DNA of 64,000 nt from Planctomycetota bacterium. Lineage in GTDB: Bacteria; Planctomycetota; B15-G4. Of the stretch, positions 52,197-60,920 are shown in pieces (position 1 is the stretch's first letter; every line of letters starts with the position of its first letter). A model generated the notes under the pieces. That model was not told the DNA's origin. It made no database searches and saw only the letters and a list, made by a program, of their open reading frames with translations. Position numbers and translations under genes: made by a program. The stretch is from the NCBI GenBank assembly GCA_029259745.1, contig JAJDEO010000054.1, positions 82,880-146,879 on the forward strand. The letters are read 5' to 3'.

Positions 52197-53420
52197 TCAG
52201 CCGAGCAGCCGCGTGCGCACGGCGCCGGCGATCGTCGAGACCTGGTCGAGGAAGTTGGGCGGCAGCTCGCCTTCGATGTCCGCGACGATGTAGCCGACCT
52301 CGCCCTTCGTCTCGAGCTTCTGCGACGCGATGTTCCCTCCGGCTTGGGCGACGGCGTCGTTCAGGCGCATGAGGAAACCCGGCGCGTTGACATGCGCGCA
52401 GGTGAGGCGATGGCGGCCTTCAGCAATCGGCCCCGGGTCGACCTCGGGAAAGTTCACGGCATGCGACGTCGACCCTTCGAAGAGGTACCGGCTCAGCTTG
52501 TGCGCAGCATCGCGCCCGATCGCCGACTGGGCCTCGATCGTCGACCCACCGATGTGCGGCGTGAGGATCACGTTGTCGAAGCGCGTCAACGGGCTCGAGA
52601 ACGTCTCGCTCGGTGTCTTCGGCTCGTCGGGGAAGACATCGACGGCCGCACCGGCGAGATGACCCGAGTCGAGCGCCGACGCGAGGGCGTCGATGTCGAC
52701 GAGGTCGCCGCGGGCGTGGTTGATCAGGAACGAGCCGGGCTTCATGCGCGCGATCGCGCGGGCATCGATCATGCCGCGCGTGCGCGCCGTGGATGGCACA
52801 TGCAGCGTGAGCACGTCGGACATCTCGAGCAGCTCGTCCAGGCGCGTGACAGCGCGGGCGTTGCCGTGCGGGAGCTTCGGCCCGAGGTCCATGTAGAAGA
52901 CGTGCATGCCGTGCCCCGATGCAAGCACCGACAGCTGCGACCCGATGTTGCCGTAGCCGACGATGCCGAGCGTCTTACCGCGCACCTCGCTCGCCCCCGC
53001 CACCGACTTCATCCACACGCCCTGGCGGATCGCCTGCATCTTGCGCGGGATGCCGCGCATGAGCATCACGATGCTCGCCAACGTCAGCTCGGCGACGGAG
53101 CGCGTGTTGCCGAAGGGCGCGTTGAAGACCGGCACGCCGCGTTGCGCTGCACCTTCGAGGTCGACCTGATTGGTGCCGATGCAGAAGCACGCGACGGCGA
53201 GCAGGTCGGGCGCCGCGTCGAGCACTTCGCCGTTGACGTGGGTCCGCGAGCGGATCCCCAAGACCTCAGCCCGCCCGACCGCTGCGAGGAGCTCGGCACG
53301 CTCGGGTGAACCAGGCAGTCGCTCGACGTCCACCTGGCCGTACGCCTGCAAGGCCGCATCGGCATCCGCGTGGAGGTCTTCGAGGAGCAGGGCGCCATAG
53401 GGAAGTCGAGCTGCGGACAT
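52197..53420 (-). CDS. serA: D-3-phosphoglycerate dehydrogenase
   Basis: 407 residues from ATG 53420, the length of the E. coli-type SerA. Rossmann motif GIVGYGNIGSQ (about 150), the catalytic Arg/Glu/His set (NHARGD, DVFPDEP, TPHIGGST), and a C-terminal ACT domain (RLTCAHVNAPGFLMRLNDAVAQAGGNI ... VGYIVADIEG) for serine feedback. First step of serine synthesis: 3-phosphoglycerate to 3-phosphohydroxypyruvate. It follows the FAD dehydrogenase gene by 83 bases on the same strand, a meaningful pairing (see findings). Confidence 0.93.
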   Translation of the reverse strand: MSAARLPYGALLLEDLHADADAALQAYGQVDVERLPGSPERAELLAAVGRAEVLGIRSRTHVNGEVLDAAPDLLAVACFCIGTNQVDLEGAAQRGVPVFNAPFGNTRSVAELTLASIVMLMRGIPRKMQAIRQGVWMKSVAGASEVRGKTLGIVGYGNIGSQLSVLASGHGMHVFYMDLGPKLPHGNARAVTRLDELLEMSDVLTLHVPSTARTRGMIDARAIARMKPGSFLINHARGDLVDIDALASALDSGHLAGAAVDVFPDEPKTPSETFSSPLTRFDNVILTPHIGGSTIEAQSAIGRDAAHKLSRYLFEGSTSHAVNFPEVDPGPIAEGRHRLTCAHVNAPGFLMRLNDAVAQAGGNIASQKLETKGEVGYIVADIEGELPPNFLDQVSTIAGAVRTRLLG

Positions 53421-53503
53421 GAGCGTTCTGCGGCCGAGAGGAGTTGCGGGTTCAGCGGCGAGTCTGCGTCGGCCTCGGTCAAAAGACAAGGCGTCGGCGG
53501 TGC

Positions 53504-54940
53504 TCAGCGAGCAGGCTTCGTCGATCCTTCGAGACGAACAGTTCCGAGCATCCGCTTGCCGTCGAAGTGGTCCTTCAGGACGCCGCTCGTCGCAAGGAGT
53601 AACTCGGGGCTCAGGGAATCGTAGAAGTGCTGGTTGTGCGGCCCGACGCCGTGCTCGGCGCTGAAGCTGCCCCCATAGCCGCGCACCGTGCGCTCGTAAA
53701 CCCACGACTGGATCGCGCGCGTGAGCCCGGCGGGGTCGTCGACATCGGCGGGATCCCAGACGATGTTCAGGTGCGTGCCGCCGTCGCCCCAGTGGCCAAA
53801 GTCACAAACGCGGACCTGCGGATGGGACGTCGTGAGCTCGCGCCGCAGCTCCTCCGAGTACTCCGCGATACGCGCAACGGGAACGGAGACGTCGAGCGCG
53901 AGCACGTGGCCCTCATGGCGCAGACTCTCGCTCACCTGATGGCGAATCGACCACGCGTCGTGTGGAGCCATCGGGACGACATCGATGTCGTCATCGTCGT
54001 GCTTCATGAGGAAGGCCTCGAGCGTTTCGAGGAACGCCTGACCGAGGTCGATGTGCTTTGCCGACAAAACCGTGGAACACTCGATGAGCACCGCCACGGC
54101 GGGAACGCCGGCCTCGAAGGGATTGGCGATGTTCGCACCGTGACGCAGCGTGATGCCGAAGGCCTCGCGCGAGAGCAGCTCGAAGGCCGACAGCGTCTCG
54201 CCGAGTTCACGCTCGAGATGCGCGAGGAGCGCGAGGGCCTGGTCTCCGCTGGAGAGTGCGACCCACGCCGCCGACACCTGCACCGGGCGAGGCGCGAGCG
54301 ACAGCGTCGCGCGCGTGACGACGCCGAACGTGCCCGACGTCCCGATGAAGAGCTGGCGCAGGTCGAGGCCGCGGTTGTCCTTGCGCAGCGGCGAGAGACT
54401 CGTCCACAAGCGGCCATCGGCGAGCGCGACCTCGAGCCCCAGCACGTGGGCGCGGACGGCGCCGTAGCGCAGCAGGCGCGTCCCGCCGGTGTTTGTCGCG
54501 ATCATGCCGCCGATCTGCGGGTCGGCGCCGAGGTCGATGGGAAAGAAGAGCCCGTGCGGCTCCAGGGCGGCGTTGAGTTGGCTGAGCGTGACGCCGGCAT
54601 CGACGACGGCGGTCCGGCCGACGGTGTCGACGTCGATCGTCGACGAGAGCCGTTCGAGGGACAGGACGATCTGCTCGCCCGTGGCGTCGGGGTTCGACGC
54701 CCCTACCACGCCCGTGTTCGCGCCGAGCGGCTGCACCCGCACGCCGTGCGCATGGCAGCGGGCGAGCACGGCTGCGACATCCGCGGGCGTGCGCGGACGC
54801 GCGACGGCCAGCGCCCGCCCGCGTCCGTAGCGCCAGCCCTTCTCGTAGCCGGCGCGATCGTCCTCGTCGAGCAAGAGCCCACCGTCGCCGAGCAGGTCAG
54901 CGAGTTCCTTCAGAACTGCGTCGTTGTCGTCTGCCACCAT
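53504..54940 (-). CDS. FAD-binding 2-hydroxyacid dehydrogenase (D2HGDH/GlcD-like)
   Basis: 478 residues from ATG 54940 with AGGAG about 6 bases upstream. The PCMH-type FAD domain shows RPRTPADVAAVLARCHAHGVRVQPLGANTGVVGAS, DLGADPQIGGMIATNTGG and LFIGTSGTFGVVTRATL. The C-terminal FAD-oxidase domain ends with CDFGHWGDGGTHLN and GGSFSAEHGVG. The family oxidises D-lactate, glycolate or D-2-hydroxyglutarate. Position just upstream of serA favours D-2-hydroxyglutarate, which SerA can make from 2-oxoglutarate. Specificity is inference. Confidence 0.87.
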   Translation of the reverse strand: MVADDNDAVLKELADLLGDGGLLLDEDDRAGYEKGWRYGRGRALAVARPRTPADVAAVLARCHAHGVRVQPLGANTGVVGASNPDATGEQIVLSLERLSSTIDVDTVGRTAVVDAGVTLSQLNAALEPHGLFFPIDLGADPQIGGMIATNTGGTRLLRYGAVRAHVLGLEVALADGRLWTSLSPLRKDNRGLDLRQLFIGTSGTFGVVTRATLSLAPRPVQVSAAWVALSSGDQALALLAHLERELGETLSAFELLSREAFGITLRHGANIANPFEAGVPAVAVLIECSTVLSAKHIDLGQAFLETLEAFLMKHDDDDIDVVPMAPHDAWSIRHQVSESLRHEGHVLALDVSVPVARIAEYSEELRRELTTSHPQVRVCDFGHWGDGGTHLNIVWDPADVDDPAGLTRAIQSWVYERTVRGYGGSFSAEHGVGPHNQHFYDSLSPELLLATSGVLKDHFDGKRMLGTVRLEGSTKPAR

Positions 54941-55184
54941 CCCGCTCCTGAGCGAACGTGTCCGTCCGTCGCCTCGACGAAGGCCCGAGTGTGACCGATC
55001 GGCGATCGGAAGTCAGCCCGACCTCCAACATGTCGGACACTTCGCCCGCGGACGCGCGGTACCTGATCACGACTGCGACCGACAACGCGGCGACAAGCCG
55101 GCCAGCGCGGGACCGCGTGCGCCGACTGTCGACGGAGATCGGTAAGGCGCGGGGCCGAAGTGCCTTGCTCGGTCAACGAACGCT

Positions 55185-55215
55185 CGCCCCACGCGACGTC
55201 GCGTCACGTGGGGCG
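55185..55215 (-). terminator. Hairpin downstream of the 55-residue gene
   Basis: A 9-bp perfect stem (CGCCCCACG / CGTGGGGCG) with a palindromic core (CGACGTCG) in the loop, 5 bases past the small gene's stop on the minus strand. Confidence 0.6.
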
Positions 55216-55220
55216 CGGCG

Positions 55221-55388
55221 TCAGCTCGCGGCGTGGGACGCGTGGATCGGGCTCAGGGCTTCGCGCAGCAGGCGTTGCGCAGCACGGAGGTGGGCGCGTG
55301 GCTTGGACCCGTGGGCGCGCGCGAGTTCGCGGGCGATGGCCCAGAGCAGCGGGGCGGTCGTGGCGTCGGTCTTCGTGAGTGTCTTCAT
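55221..55388 (-). CDS. 55-residue basic helical protein
   Basis: The ATG at 55388 has a clear ribosome site, AGGAGACAACAG directly upstream, and a hairpin follows the stop, so the small gene looks real. The protein is helical and basic (LLWAIARELARAHGSKP, RAHLRAAQRLLREAL) with no signal peptide. A longer in-frame extension upstream lacks such a site. Function unknown; a small regulator or nucleic-acid-binding protein is conceivable. Confidence 0.55.
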   Translation of the reverse strand: MKTLTKTDATTAPLLWAIARELARAHGSKPRAHLRAAQRLLREALSPIHASHAAS

Positions 55389-55732
55389 TCTGTTGTCTCC
55401 TGCACACGCCTTCGCCGGGGAGCCGCACGCGGATGCACGCACGCTCGGGAAAGCGCCATGATTCCTTCGGAAGGGCCCGCCGCCGACGAAATCGCCCTGA
55501 CGCGCTCGGCCCCGTCGATCAGCGTCTGACGCTTCGGCGGACGTTCGAGGTCGAAGCGACGTCGAGCAGGCGAGTGCCGGGCCGATCGTCGAAGCCTGAT
55601 GAAGCACGTACCCGCGGACGCTCACCGTCACGATCGCGCCGCGTTCCTTGCGCTTCAGCGGCGCAGCGAGCTCCGCTTGTATGCCTATCGCCGACGAGTT
55701 CGGCGTCGACAACCATCAATGGGACACGACCG
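55389..55732 (+). other. Divergent intergenic region
   Basis: 344 bases between the 55-residue gene and the rightward beta-helix gene. It should contain both promoters. I see no further gene, repeat or recognisable operator. Confidence 0.35.
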
Positions 55733-57187
55733 ATGACCAACCGTACACCTGCCCAGAGCCGCGCGCGCACCGCCCTCACCCTCGCGCTGACGATGGCGCT
55801 CAGTTCGATCGTTGCAGCCGAGACGATCACCGTGCAGAAGACGTCTGACATCTCGACGATCCAGGACGGGATCGCGGCCGCCTCGGCCGGGGACACCCTG
55901 ATCGTCAAGGGCGGGACGTATCAGGAGACGCCCTTCATCCCCGAGGAGCTCGCCGGCCTCGCGCTGATCGCGAAGGGCCACGTCGTCATCGATGCTCGCG
56001 CCCCGGGCGGCGGCGGCAACGGCCATGGAATCACGGTGCAGGCGCCCGGCGTGACGATCCGCGGGTTCACGATCCGCAATCCGCTCGGCCATGGCATCGA
56101 GGTCTTCGGCAGCGCCACCGACTTGACCGTCACGAAGTGTCGCATCATGAACGCGTCCGCCGGGGGCATCGTCGTCATCGATGGTGGTGACGGTCTCACG
56201 GTCGAGCGCTGCGCGTTCTTGGGTATCAACTACGACGCGATCTACGTGACTGGACCCGCAGCCGACGTCACCGTGAAGCACTGCTCGGCCGAGCAAGTCG
56301 AGCTGGGCGACATGCTGAAGATCGCGAGCGGGCCGTCACCCGATCTCGTCTTCGAAAACAACACGGCGACGAACTGCAACGCCTACATCGTCGAGGGCGT
56401 CGACACGCCGCGCGCACGCATCCGGAAGAACCGCGCCGAGAACACGCGCGGCATCCACATCGCCGGCGACGACGCCGTGATCTTCGGCAACACGATCGTC
56501 ACGAACTCAACCCAGCAACCCGGGATCTTCGTGATCGGAAGCGCCGCCGAAGTGACCAAGAACCAGGTCGCCGGGGGATCGCCGGGCATCTTCGTGTCGG
56601 ACGGCGACAACCCGACGATCACGAAGAACACCTGCGTCGACAGTGACGGTCTTGGGATCGTCATCGGCACGAGCGGCGGAGACGTGTCGCGCAACACGAT
56701 CACCAACGCGCACGGCACGGGCCTGCTCATCGACGACTCGTCGTTCGGTGTGACCGTCAGCAAGAACAAGATCACGCGCTGTGGCGGACGCGACGACGCC
56801 GGCCTGCTCGCCGACGGAAGCTCGCACAAGATCACCTTCAACCGCATCGAGCGCTGTGCAGGGGACGGACTGCGCCTCGCGGGTGAAGGCAGCTTCCACG
56901 TCGAGGGAAACCGCTCGGACTTCAACGGCAAGGACGGCTTCGACATCCATCCGGGAAGCGACGGGAACTTCGTCCTCGCCAACACGGCCCGCGCCAACGC
57001 TGGCGAAGGGTTCGAGCACAGCGCGACCAACGCTGACACGTCGCTGCAGGACAACGTGGCGTCGCGGAACTACTTCGACTACGCCAACGACGGCTCACCG
57101 TTCGTCCTCTTCGCGAACAACACCAGCAGCGACGGCACCGACGCCGTAGCCGCCCCGGGCACCTTCCCGATGCCTGAGATCGACTGA
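55733..57187 (+). CDS. Exported NosD-like right-handed beta-helix protein
   Basis: 484 residues from ATG 55733 with a signal peptide (ALTLALTMALSSIVAAE). Opening TITVQKTSDISTIQDGIAAASAGDTLIVKGGTY, then at least twelve parallel beta-helix coils (VTIRGFTIRNPLGHGIEVFG, DLTVTKCRIMNASAGGIVV, SFGVTVSKNKITRCGGRDD...). This is the NosD/periplasmic copper-binding-like beta-helix group, but there is no nos operon, so that role is not implied. It lacks the shared C-terminal domain of the other exported proteins here. Confidence 0.82.
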   Translation: MTNRTPAQSRARTALTLALTMALSSIVAAETITVQKTSDISTIQDGIAAASAGDTLIVKGGTYQETPFIPEELAGLALIAKGHVVIDARAPGGGGNGHGITVQAPGVTIRGFTIRNPLGHGIEVFGSATDLTVTKCRIMNASAGGIVVIDGGDGLTVERCAFLGINYDAIYVTGPAADVTVKHCSAEQVELGDMLKIASGPSPDLVFENNTATNCNAYIVEGVDTPRARIRKNRAENTRGIHIAGDDAVIFGNTIVTNSTQQPGIFVIGSAAEVTKNQVAGGSPGIFVSDGDNPTITKNTCVDSDGLGIVIGTSGGDVSRNTITNAHGTGLLIDDSSFGVTVSKNKITRCGGRDDAGLLADGSSHKITFNRIERCAGDGLRLAGEGSFHVEGNRSDFNGKDGFDIHPGSDGNFVLANTARANAGEGFEHSATNADTSLQDNVASRNYFDYANDGSPFVLFANNTSSDGTDAVAAPGTFPMPEID

Positions 57188-57204
57188 CGCGTCAGGCGCT
57201 CGAG

Positions 57205-57241
57205 CCACGGGCCGCACGTTCGAGCAACGTGCGGCCCGTGG
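57205..57241 (+). terminator. Strong terminator hairpin
   Basis: A perfect 16-bp stem (CCACGGGCCGCACGTT / AACGTGCGGCCCGTGG) with a 5-nt loop, 17 bases after the beta-helix stop. One of the strongest hairpins in the window. Confidence 0.75.
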
Positions 57242-57362
57242 TGCGTTCAGGGTTCACTGAAGAAGCTGCGGAGACCCGACGCCGGCCACGCCGTGCCGCG
57301 GCGCGCGACGCGCCGGTGACACTCCTCGGCGGCTGCTACGATGGGCGCGAGCCTCTGGGAGA

Positions 57363-59861
57363 ATGCCCGTGAGTCACGTCCAGCAGATCGTCTTGCGCGT
57401 CGTCATCGTAGTCGTCATCGCGCCGACGTTGAGTGCCCGCACGTGGTACGTCGATGACGACGCGCCCAACGACCCCGGCCCGCAGTCGCCGCTCGTGAGC
57501 GACCCGCTCGCCGATGGAAGTCTCGCACGTCCCTTCGACAGCATCGCCGAGGCCATCGTCGCCGCGAGCACCGGCGACGAGATCATCCTGCTCGACGGAA
57601 TCTTCCAAGGCCCGGGCAACCGCGACCTCGACTTCAGCGGCAAGGACCTCGTGCTGCGCGGACAGGGCGGACCGCTGCGCTGCATCGTCAACGCGCAGGC
57701 CAAGGGACGCGTCTTCGACTTCCACTCGGGCGAAACGTCGGCAGCACGCGTGGTCGGCGTCACGCTGGCCAACGGATCGGCCACGACCGGTGGAGCCGTG
57801 CGCATCACCGGTGGCAGCACACCGACGATCGAACGCTGCGTCTTCATGTTCCACCGCGCCGAGAACGGCGCCGCCATTCACGCCGACGACGGCGGCGGCA
57901 CGCTGCTCAACAGCATCCTCTACCGCAACGTTGCGAGCGGTGCGGGCGGCGTCCTGCGCGTCGAAGGCACGGCCGACATGGTGGTGAGCGGATGCACGCT
58001 CACGCGCAACTCGGCGACGTCCGGCGCTGGCGCGTCGGTCGCGGGCAGCGCCTCACTCGAAGTACGCAACAGCATTCTCTGGGACGACGACGCCGCGAAT
58101 GGCCCCGAGCTGCAGGTCGACAGCAGCGGCGTTCTCAACGTCGACTTCTGCGATGTCGAAGGCGGCCTCGGCGCCGTCGCAGGAGCTGGAACACTCAACT
58201 GGGGCCTCGGCAATCTCAACGCCGACCCACTCTTCGCCAACGCGCGATTCTCCGACTACCACATCCGACCCACCTCACCTTGCACGGACGCCGGCGATCC
58301 CGGTTACGTTCCCGCCGGCGGCGAAACCGAAACCGACGACGAGCCGCGACTCTCCGGCACGGCCGTGGACATCGGCACCGACGAGATCCACTGCGGCCCG
58401 GCGCTCGGCCTCGACTGCAACGGCAACGGGATTCCCGACGAGTGCGAGCACGACTGCAACAACAACGGCATCCCCGACGACTGTGACATCGCGAGCGGTT
58501 TCGCAGTCGACCTGAACGCCGACAGGATCCCGGACAGCTGTCACCCATGGATCCAGGTCTACATCGACGACGACGCTCCCGGTGATCCCGGGCCCGGCGA
58601 CCCGACCATCAGCGACCCGCTCGAGCTCGGCCTCGCGAGCGCACCCTTCGACACCATCCAGGAAGGCCTCGACGCGGCCATGCCCTACGATCGCATTCGC
58701 ACGCGGCCGGGCGTCTACCGCGGCGTCGGCAATCGCGACAACGACTTCCGCGGGAAGAACCCACGCATCGTCGGGATCACCGGCCCCGAAGGTGTCGTCA
58801 TCGATGCAGAAGGACTCGGGCGTGGTTTCCATTTCCACAGCGGCGAGAACGAGATCGCGCACGTCACGAAGTTCACCGTGCGCAACGGCAACGCCGTGAA
58901 GGGCGGGGCGATCCTCACCGAAAAGCTGAGCCAGCCGGCCATCGTCGAGTGCATCTTCCACGACAACGCAGCGCAGTTCGGCGGGGCGCTTGCTCTCGAA
59001 GGCGGCGACGAGACCGTGCGCAACTGCGTCATGACAGCCAACACGGCCAGCGTCGCGGGCGGCGCCGTCTGGGTTGCCAACGCCGAGGACGGCTTCGTGC
59101 GCTCGTGCACGATCTTCGACAACAGCGCAAGCGTCGCCGGAGGAGCCATCGCGTGGGATGCCGCACAGGGCGCGCGCCTTCGTGGCTGCATCATCTGGGA
59201 CAACAGCGCACCGACGGGCGAGCACCTCCACCTCGACAACGCGACGGAGCTGGCCGCGACGTATTGCAACGTCCAGGGCGGCGTGCTCGCAGCCTCGCTG
59301 AACGGCGGAAGCACGCTGAATCAAGGGTCCAACATCGATGCCGACCCGCTCTTCAAGGCGCCGGGTGACTATCACATCCGCGTCGGCTCACCCTGCGTGG
59401 CGATGGGTGCGCCGTTCTACGTCCCTCAGCCCGGGGAAACCGACGTCGACGGAGAACCGCGGCTCGACGGCATCAAGGATATCGGCGCCGACGAACTCGT
59501 CTGCCAGACGGACATCGGTTTCGGCGGGCCCGGCAACGCACGGCTCGAGATCTGCGGACACGACCTCTCGACGCCCGCGCTGACGTCCGACTTGCTCCTG
59601 AGCAACGCGCCGCCGGACCAAGCGGCGCTGCTCCTCGCAGGCCTCGCCGCGAACCCGACGCCGTTCAAGGGTGGCTTGCTCGTGCCGGTGCCGTGGATCG
59701 TGCAGCTCGTGCTCGTCACGGACGGCGCCGGCGAGATCCTCGTGCCCGACATCCCGGGCGGCGGCGGCCCCGTCACGGCATTGATCCAAGTGGTCATCAG
59801 CGACCCCGGCCAGGCGCAGGGCTTCGGCATCAGCAACGCCGTCGAACTCGCCTTTCCCTGA
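57363..59861 (+). CDS. Exported double beta-helix protein with internal duplication
   Basis: 832 residues, signal peptide (IVLRVVIVVVIAPTLSA). Two homologous halves: YVDDDAPNDPGPQSPLVSDP (about 24) and YIDDDAPGDPGPGDPTISDP (about 400), each followed by a beta-helix with FHSGE and GGAVRI/GGAIL. A calcium-loop linker between them reads DCNGNGIPDECEHDC and NNNGIPDDCDIASG, a dockerin-like Asp pattern common in Planctomycetota. The last about 110 residues are the shared C-terminal domain (NPTPFKGGLLVPVPW ... DPGQAQGFGISNAVEL). Surface protein; ligand unknown. A GTG six bases downstream is an alternative start. Confidence 0.83.
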   Translation: MPVSHVQQIVLRVVIVVVIAPTLSARTWYVDDDAPNDPGPQSPLVSDPLADGSLARPFDSIAEAIVAASTGDEIILLDGIFQGPGNRDLDFSGKDLVLRGQGGPLRCIVNAQAKGRVFDFHSGETSAARVVGVTLANGSATTGGAVRITGGSTPTIERCVFMFHRAENGAAIHADDGGGTLLNSILYRNVASGAGGVLRVEGTADMVVSGCTLTRNSATSGAGASVAGSASLEVRNSILWDDDAANGPELQVDSSGVLNVDFCDVEGGLGAVAGAGTLNWGLGNLNADPLFANARFSDYHIRPTSPCTDAGDPGYVPAGGETETDDEPRLSGTAVDIGTDEIHCGPALGLDCNGNGIPDECEHDCNNNGIPDDCDIASGFAVDLNADRIPDSCHPWIQVYIDDDAPGDPGPGDPTISDPLELGLASAPFDTIQEGLDAAMPYDRIRTRPGVYRGVGNRDNDFRGKNPRIVGITGPEGVVIDAEGLGRGFHFHSGENEIAHVTKFTVRNGNAVKGGAILTEKLSQPAIVECIFHDNAAQFGGALALEGGDETVRNCVMTANTASVAGGAVWVANAEDGFVRSCTIFDNSASVAGGAIAWDAAQGARLRGCIIWDNSAPTGEHLHLDNATELAATYCNVQGGVLAASLNGGSTLNQGSNIDADPLFKAPGDYHIRVGSPCVAMGAPFYVPQPGETDVDGEPRLDGIKDIGADELVCQTDIGFGGPGNARLEICGHDLSTPALTSDLLLSNAPPDQAALLLAGLAANPTPFKGGLLVPVPWIVQLVLVTDGAGEILVPDIPGGGGPVTALIQVVISDPGQAQGFGISNAVELAFP

Positions 59862-59987
59862 CCATCGACACCTGTCGAAGGATGCTGATTTTCCTTGCCC
59901 TGCAGACGCAGCACCCCCTCGCTGCGCTTCTCCGTGAACAATCCGGGTCAGTCACGCCGTCGCGACGATCGTCGTGAGAAGTGCGGG

Positions 59988-60920
59988 CTAGAAGCCGTCG
60001 CACCAGCGGTAGGCGTCGATCACTGCGCGTTCACCCTCGATGCCGTCGCGTGAGTTGCCGTGCTCCATGCCGAGCACGCCGTCGAACCCTTTCGCGTGCA
60101 GGTGGCGGAAGATCGAGCGGTAGTTGATCTCGCCCGTGGTGGGTTCGTTGCGGCCGGGGTTGTCGCCGATCTGGAAGTAGCCGATCTGATCCCATGCGTG
60201 GTCGATGTTGGGGATCAGGTTCCCCTCGGCGATCTGTTGGTGGTAGAGGTCGTCGAGGATCTTCACGGCCGGACTGTCGACGGCTTTGCAGATCGCGTAG
60301 GCCTGGGGCATGCGCGTGAGGAACATGCCGGGGTGATCGCGCCACGGGTTGAGCGGCTCGAGCACCATGACGAGGTCGTGCGGCTCGAAGATTTCGGCGC
60401 CGCGGCGCAGCATCTCGATCGCGTTGGCCGTCTGGTACTCCATCTCGAGGCGCGGCTCGAGGTCGCCCATCACGACCGTCATCCACTTCGCGTTGACGCG
60501 CTTGGCAACCTCGACCGACTGCTTCAGGTCGGCGAGAAACGCGTCGAGGTGTTCGGCGGCGCCCGTCGTGAAGCTCGTCTTGCCGAACGCCGTCCCGAAG
60601 TTCGCGACGAAGACGCCCATGGTCAGCCCGCGCCTCGTCATGGCCTCGGCGATGCGCGTCTGGTCGTCGACCGAGCGCCGCGTCATCGTGTTATCTTCGA
60701 TCGCGCCGAAGCCCTCATCGGCGATGAAGTTCACCTGGTTGACGAGATCATCGCCGGCGCTGTGGCGGAACATCCCGAAGTGCGGCGCGTACTTCATCCG
60801 AAACGCATCACCGCGGCGGGGCGCAGCGAAGGCACCCACTTCTGCGGCCGACATCGCCGACACGGCAGCAGGACTCACCGCGGCACCCACGGCTCCCGTC
60901 AAGAACTGTCGTCGCAACAT
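59988..60920 (-). CDS. Tat-exported hydroxypyruvate-isomerase/xylose-isomerase-like TIM barrel
   Basis: 310 residues. ATG 60920 has GAGGA about 6 bases upstream; ATG 60926 is a second option. The N-terminus MLRRQFLTGAVGAAVSPAA is a twin-arginine signal. The barrel shows HFGMFRHSAGDD, EGFGAIEDNTM, VVMGDLEPRLE, VLEPLNPWRDHPG, ILDDLYHQQIAEG, YFQIGDNPGRNEPTTGEINY and GMEHGNSRDG: the Glu/Asp/His/Glu metal set of the AP-endonuclease-2/hydroxypyruvate isomerase family. It likely isomerises a sugar or keto-acid outside the cytoplasm. Confidence 0.87.
   Translation of the reverse strand: MLRRQFLTGAVGAAVSPAAVSAMSAAEVGAFAAPRRGDAFRMKYAPHFGMFRHSAGDDLVNQVNFIADEGFGAIEDNTMTRRSVDDQTRIAEAMTRRGLTMGVFVANFGTAFGKTSFTTGAAEHLDAFLADLKQSVEVAKRVNAKWMTVVMGDLEPRLEMEYQTANAIEMLRRGAEIFEPHDLVMVLEPLNPWRDHPGMFLTRMPQAYAICKAVDSPAVKILDDLYHQQIAEGNLIPNIDHAWDQIGYFQIGDNPGRNEPTTGEINYRSIFRHLHAKGFDGVLGMEHGNSRDGIEGERAVIDAYRWCDGF

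Noticed and set aside
55733..57187. NosD copper-insertion role for the beta-helix protein
   Set aside because: NosD-like resemblance is only the beta-helix fold; no nosZ, nosF or nosY genes are in the window.
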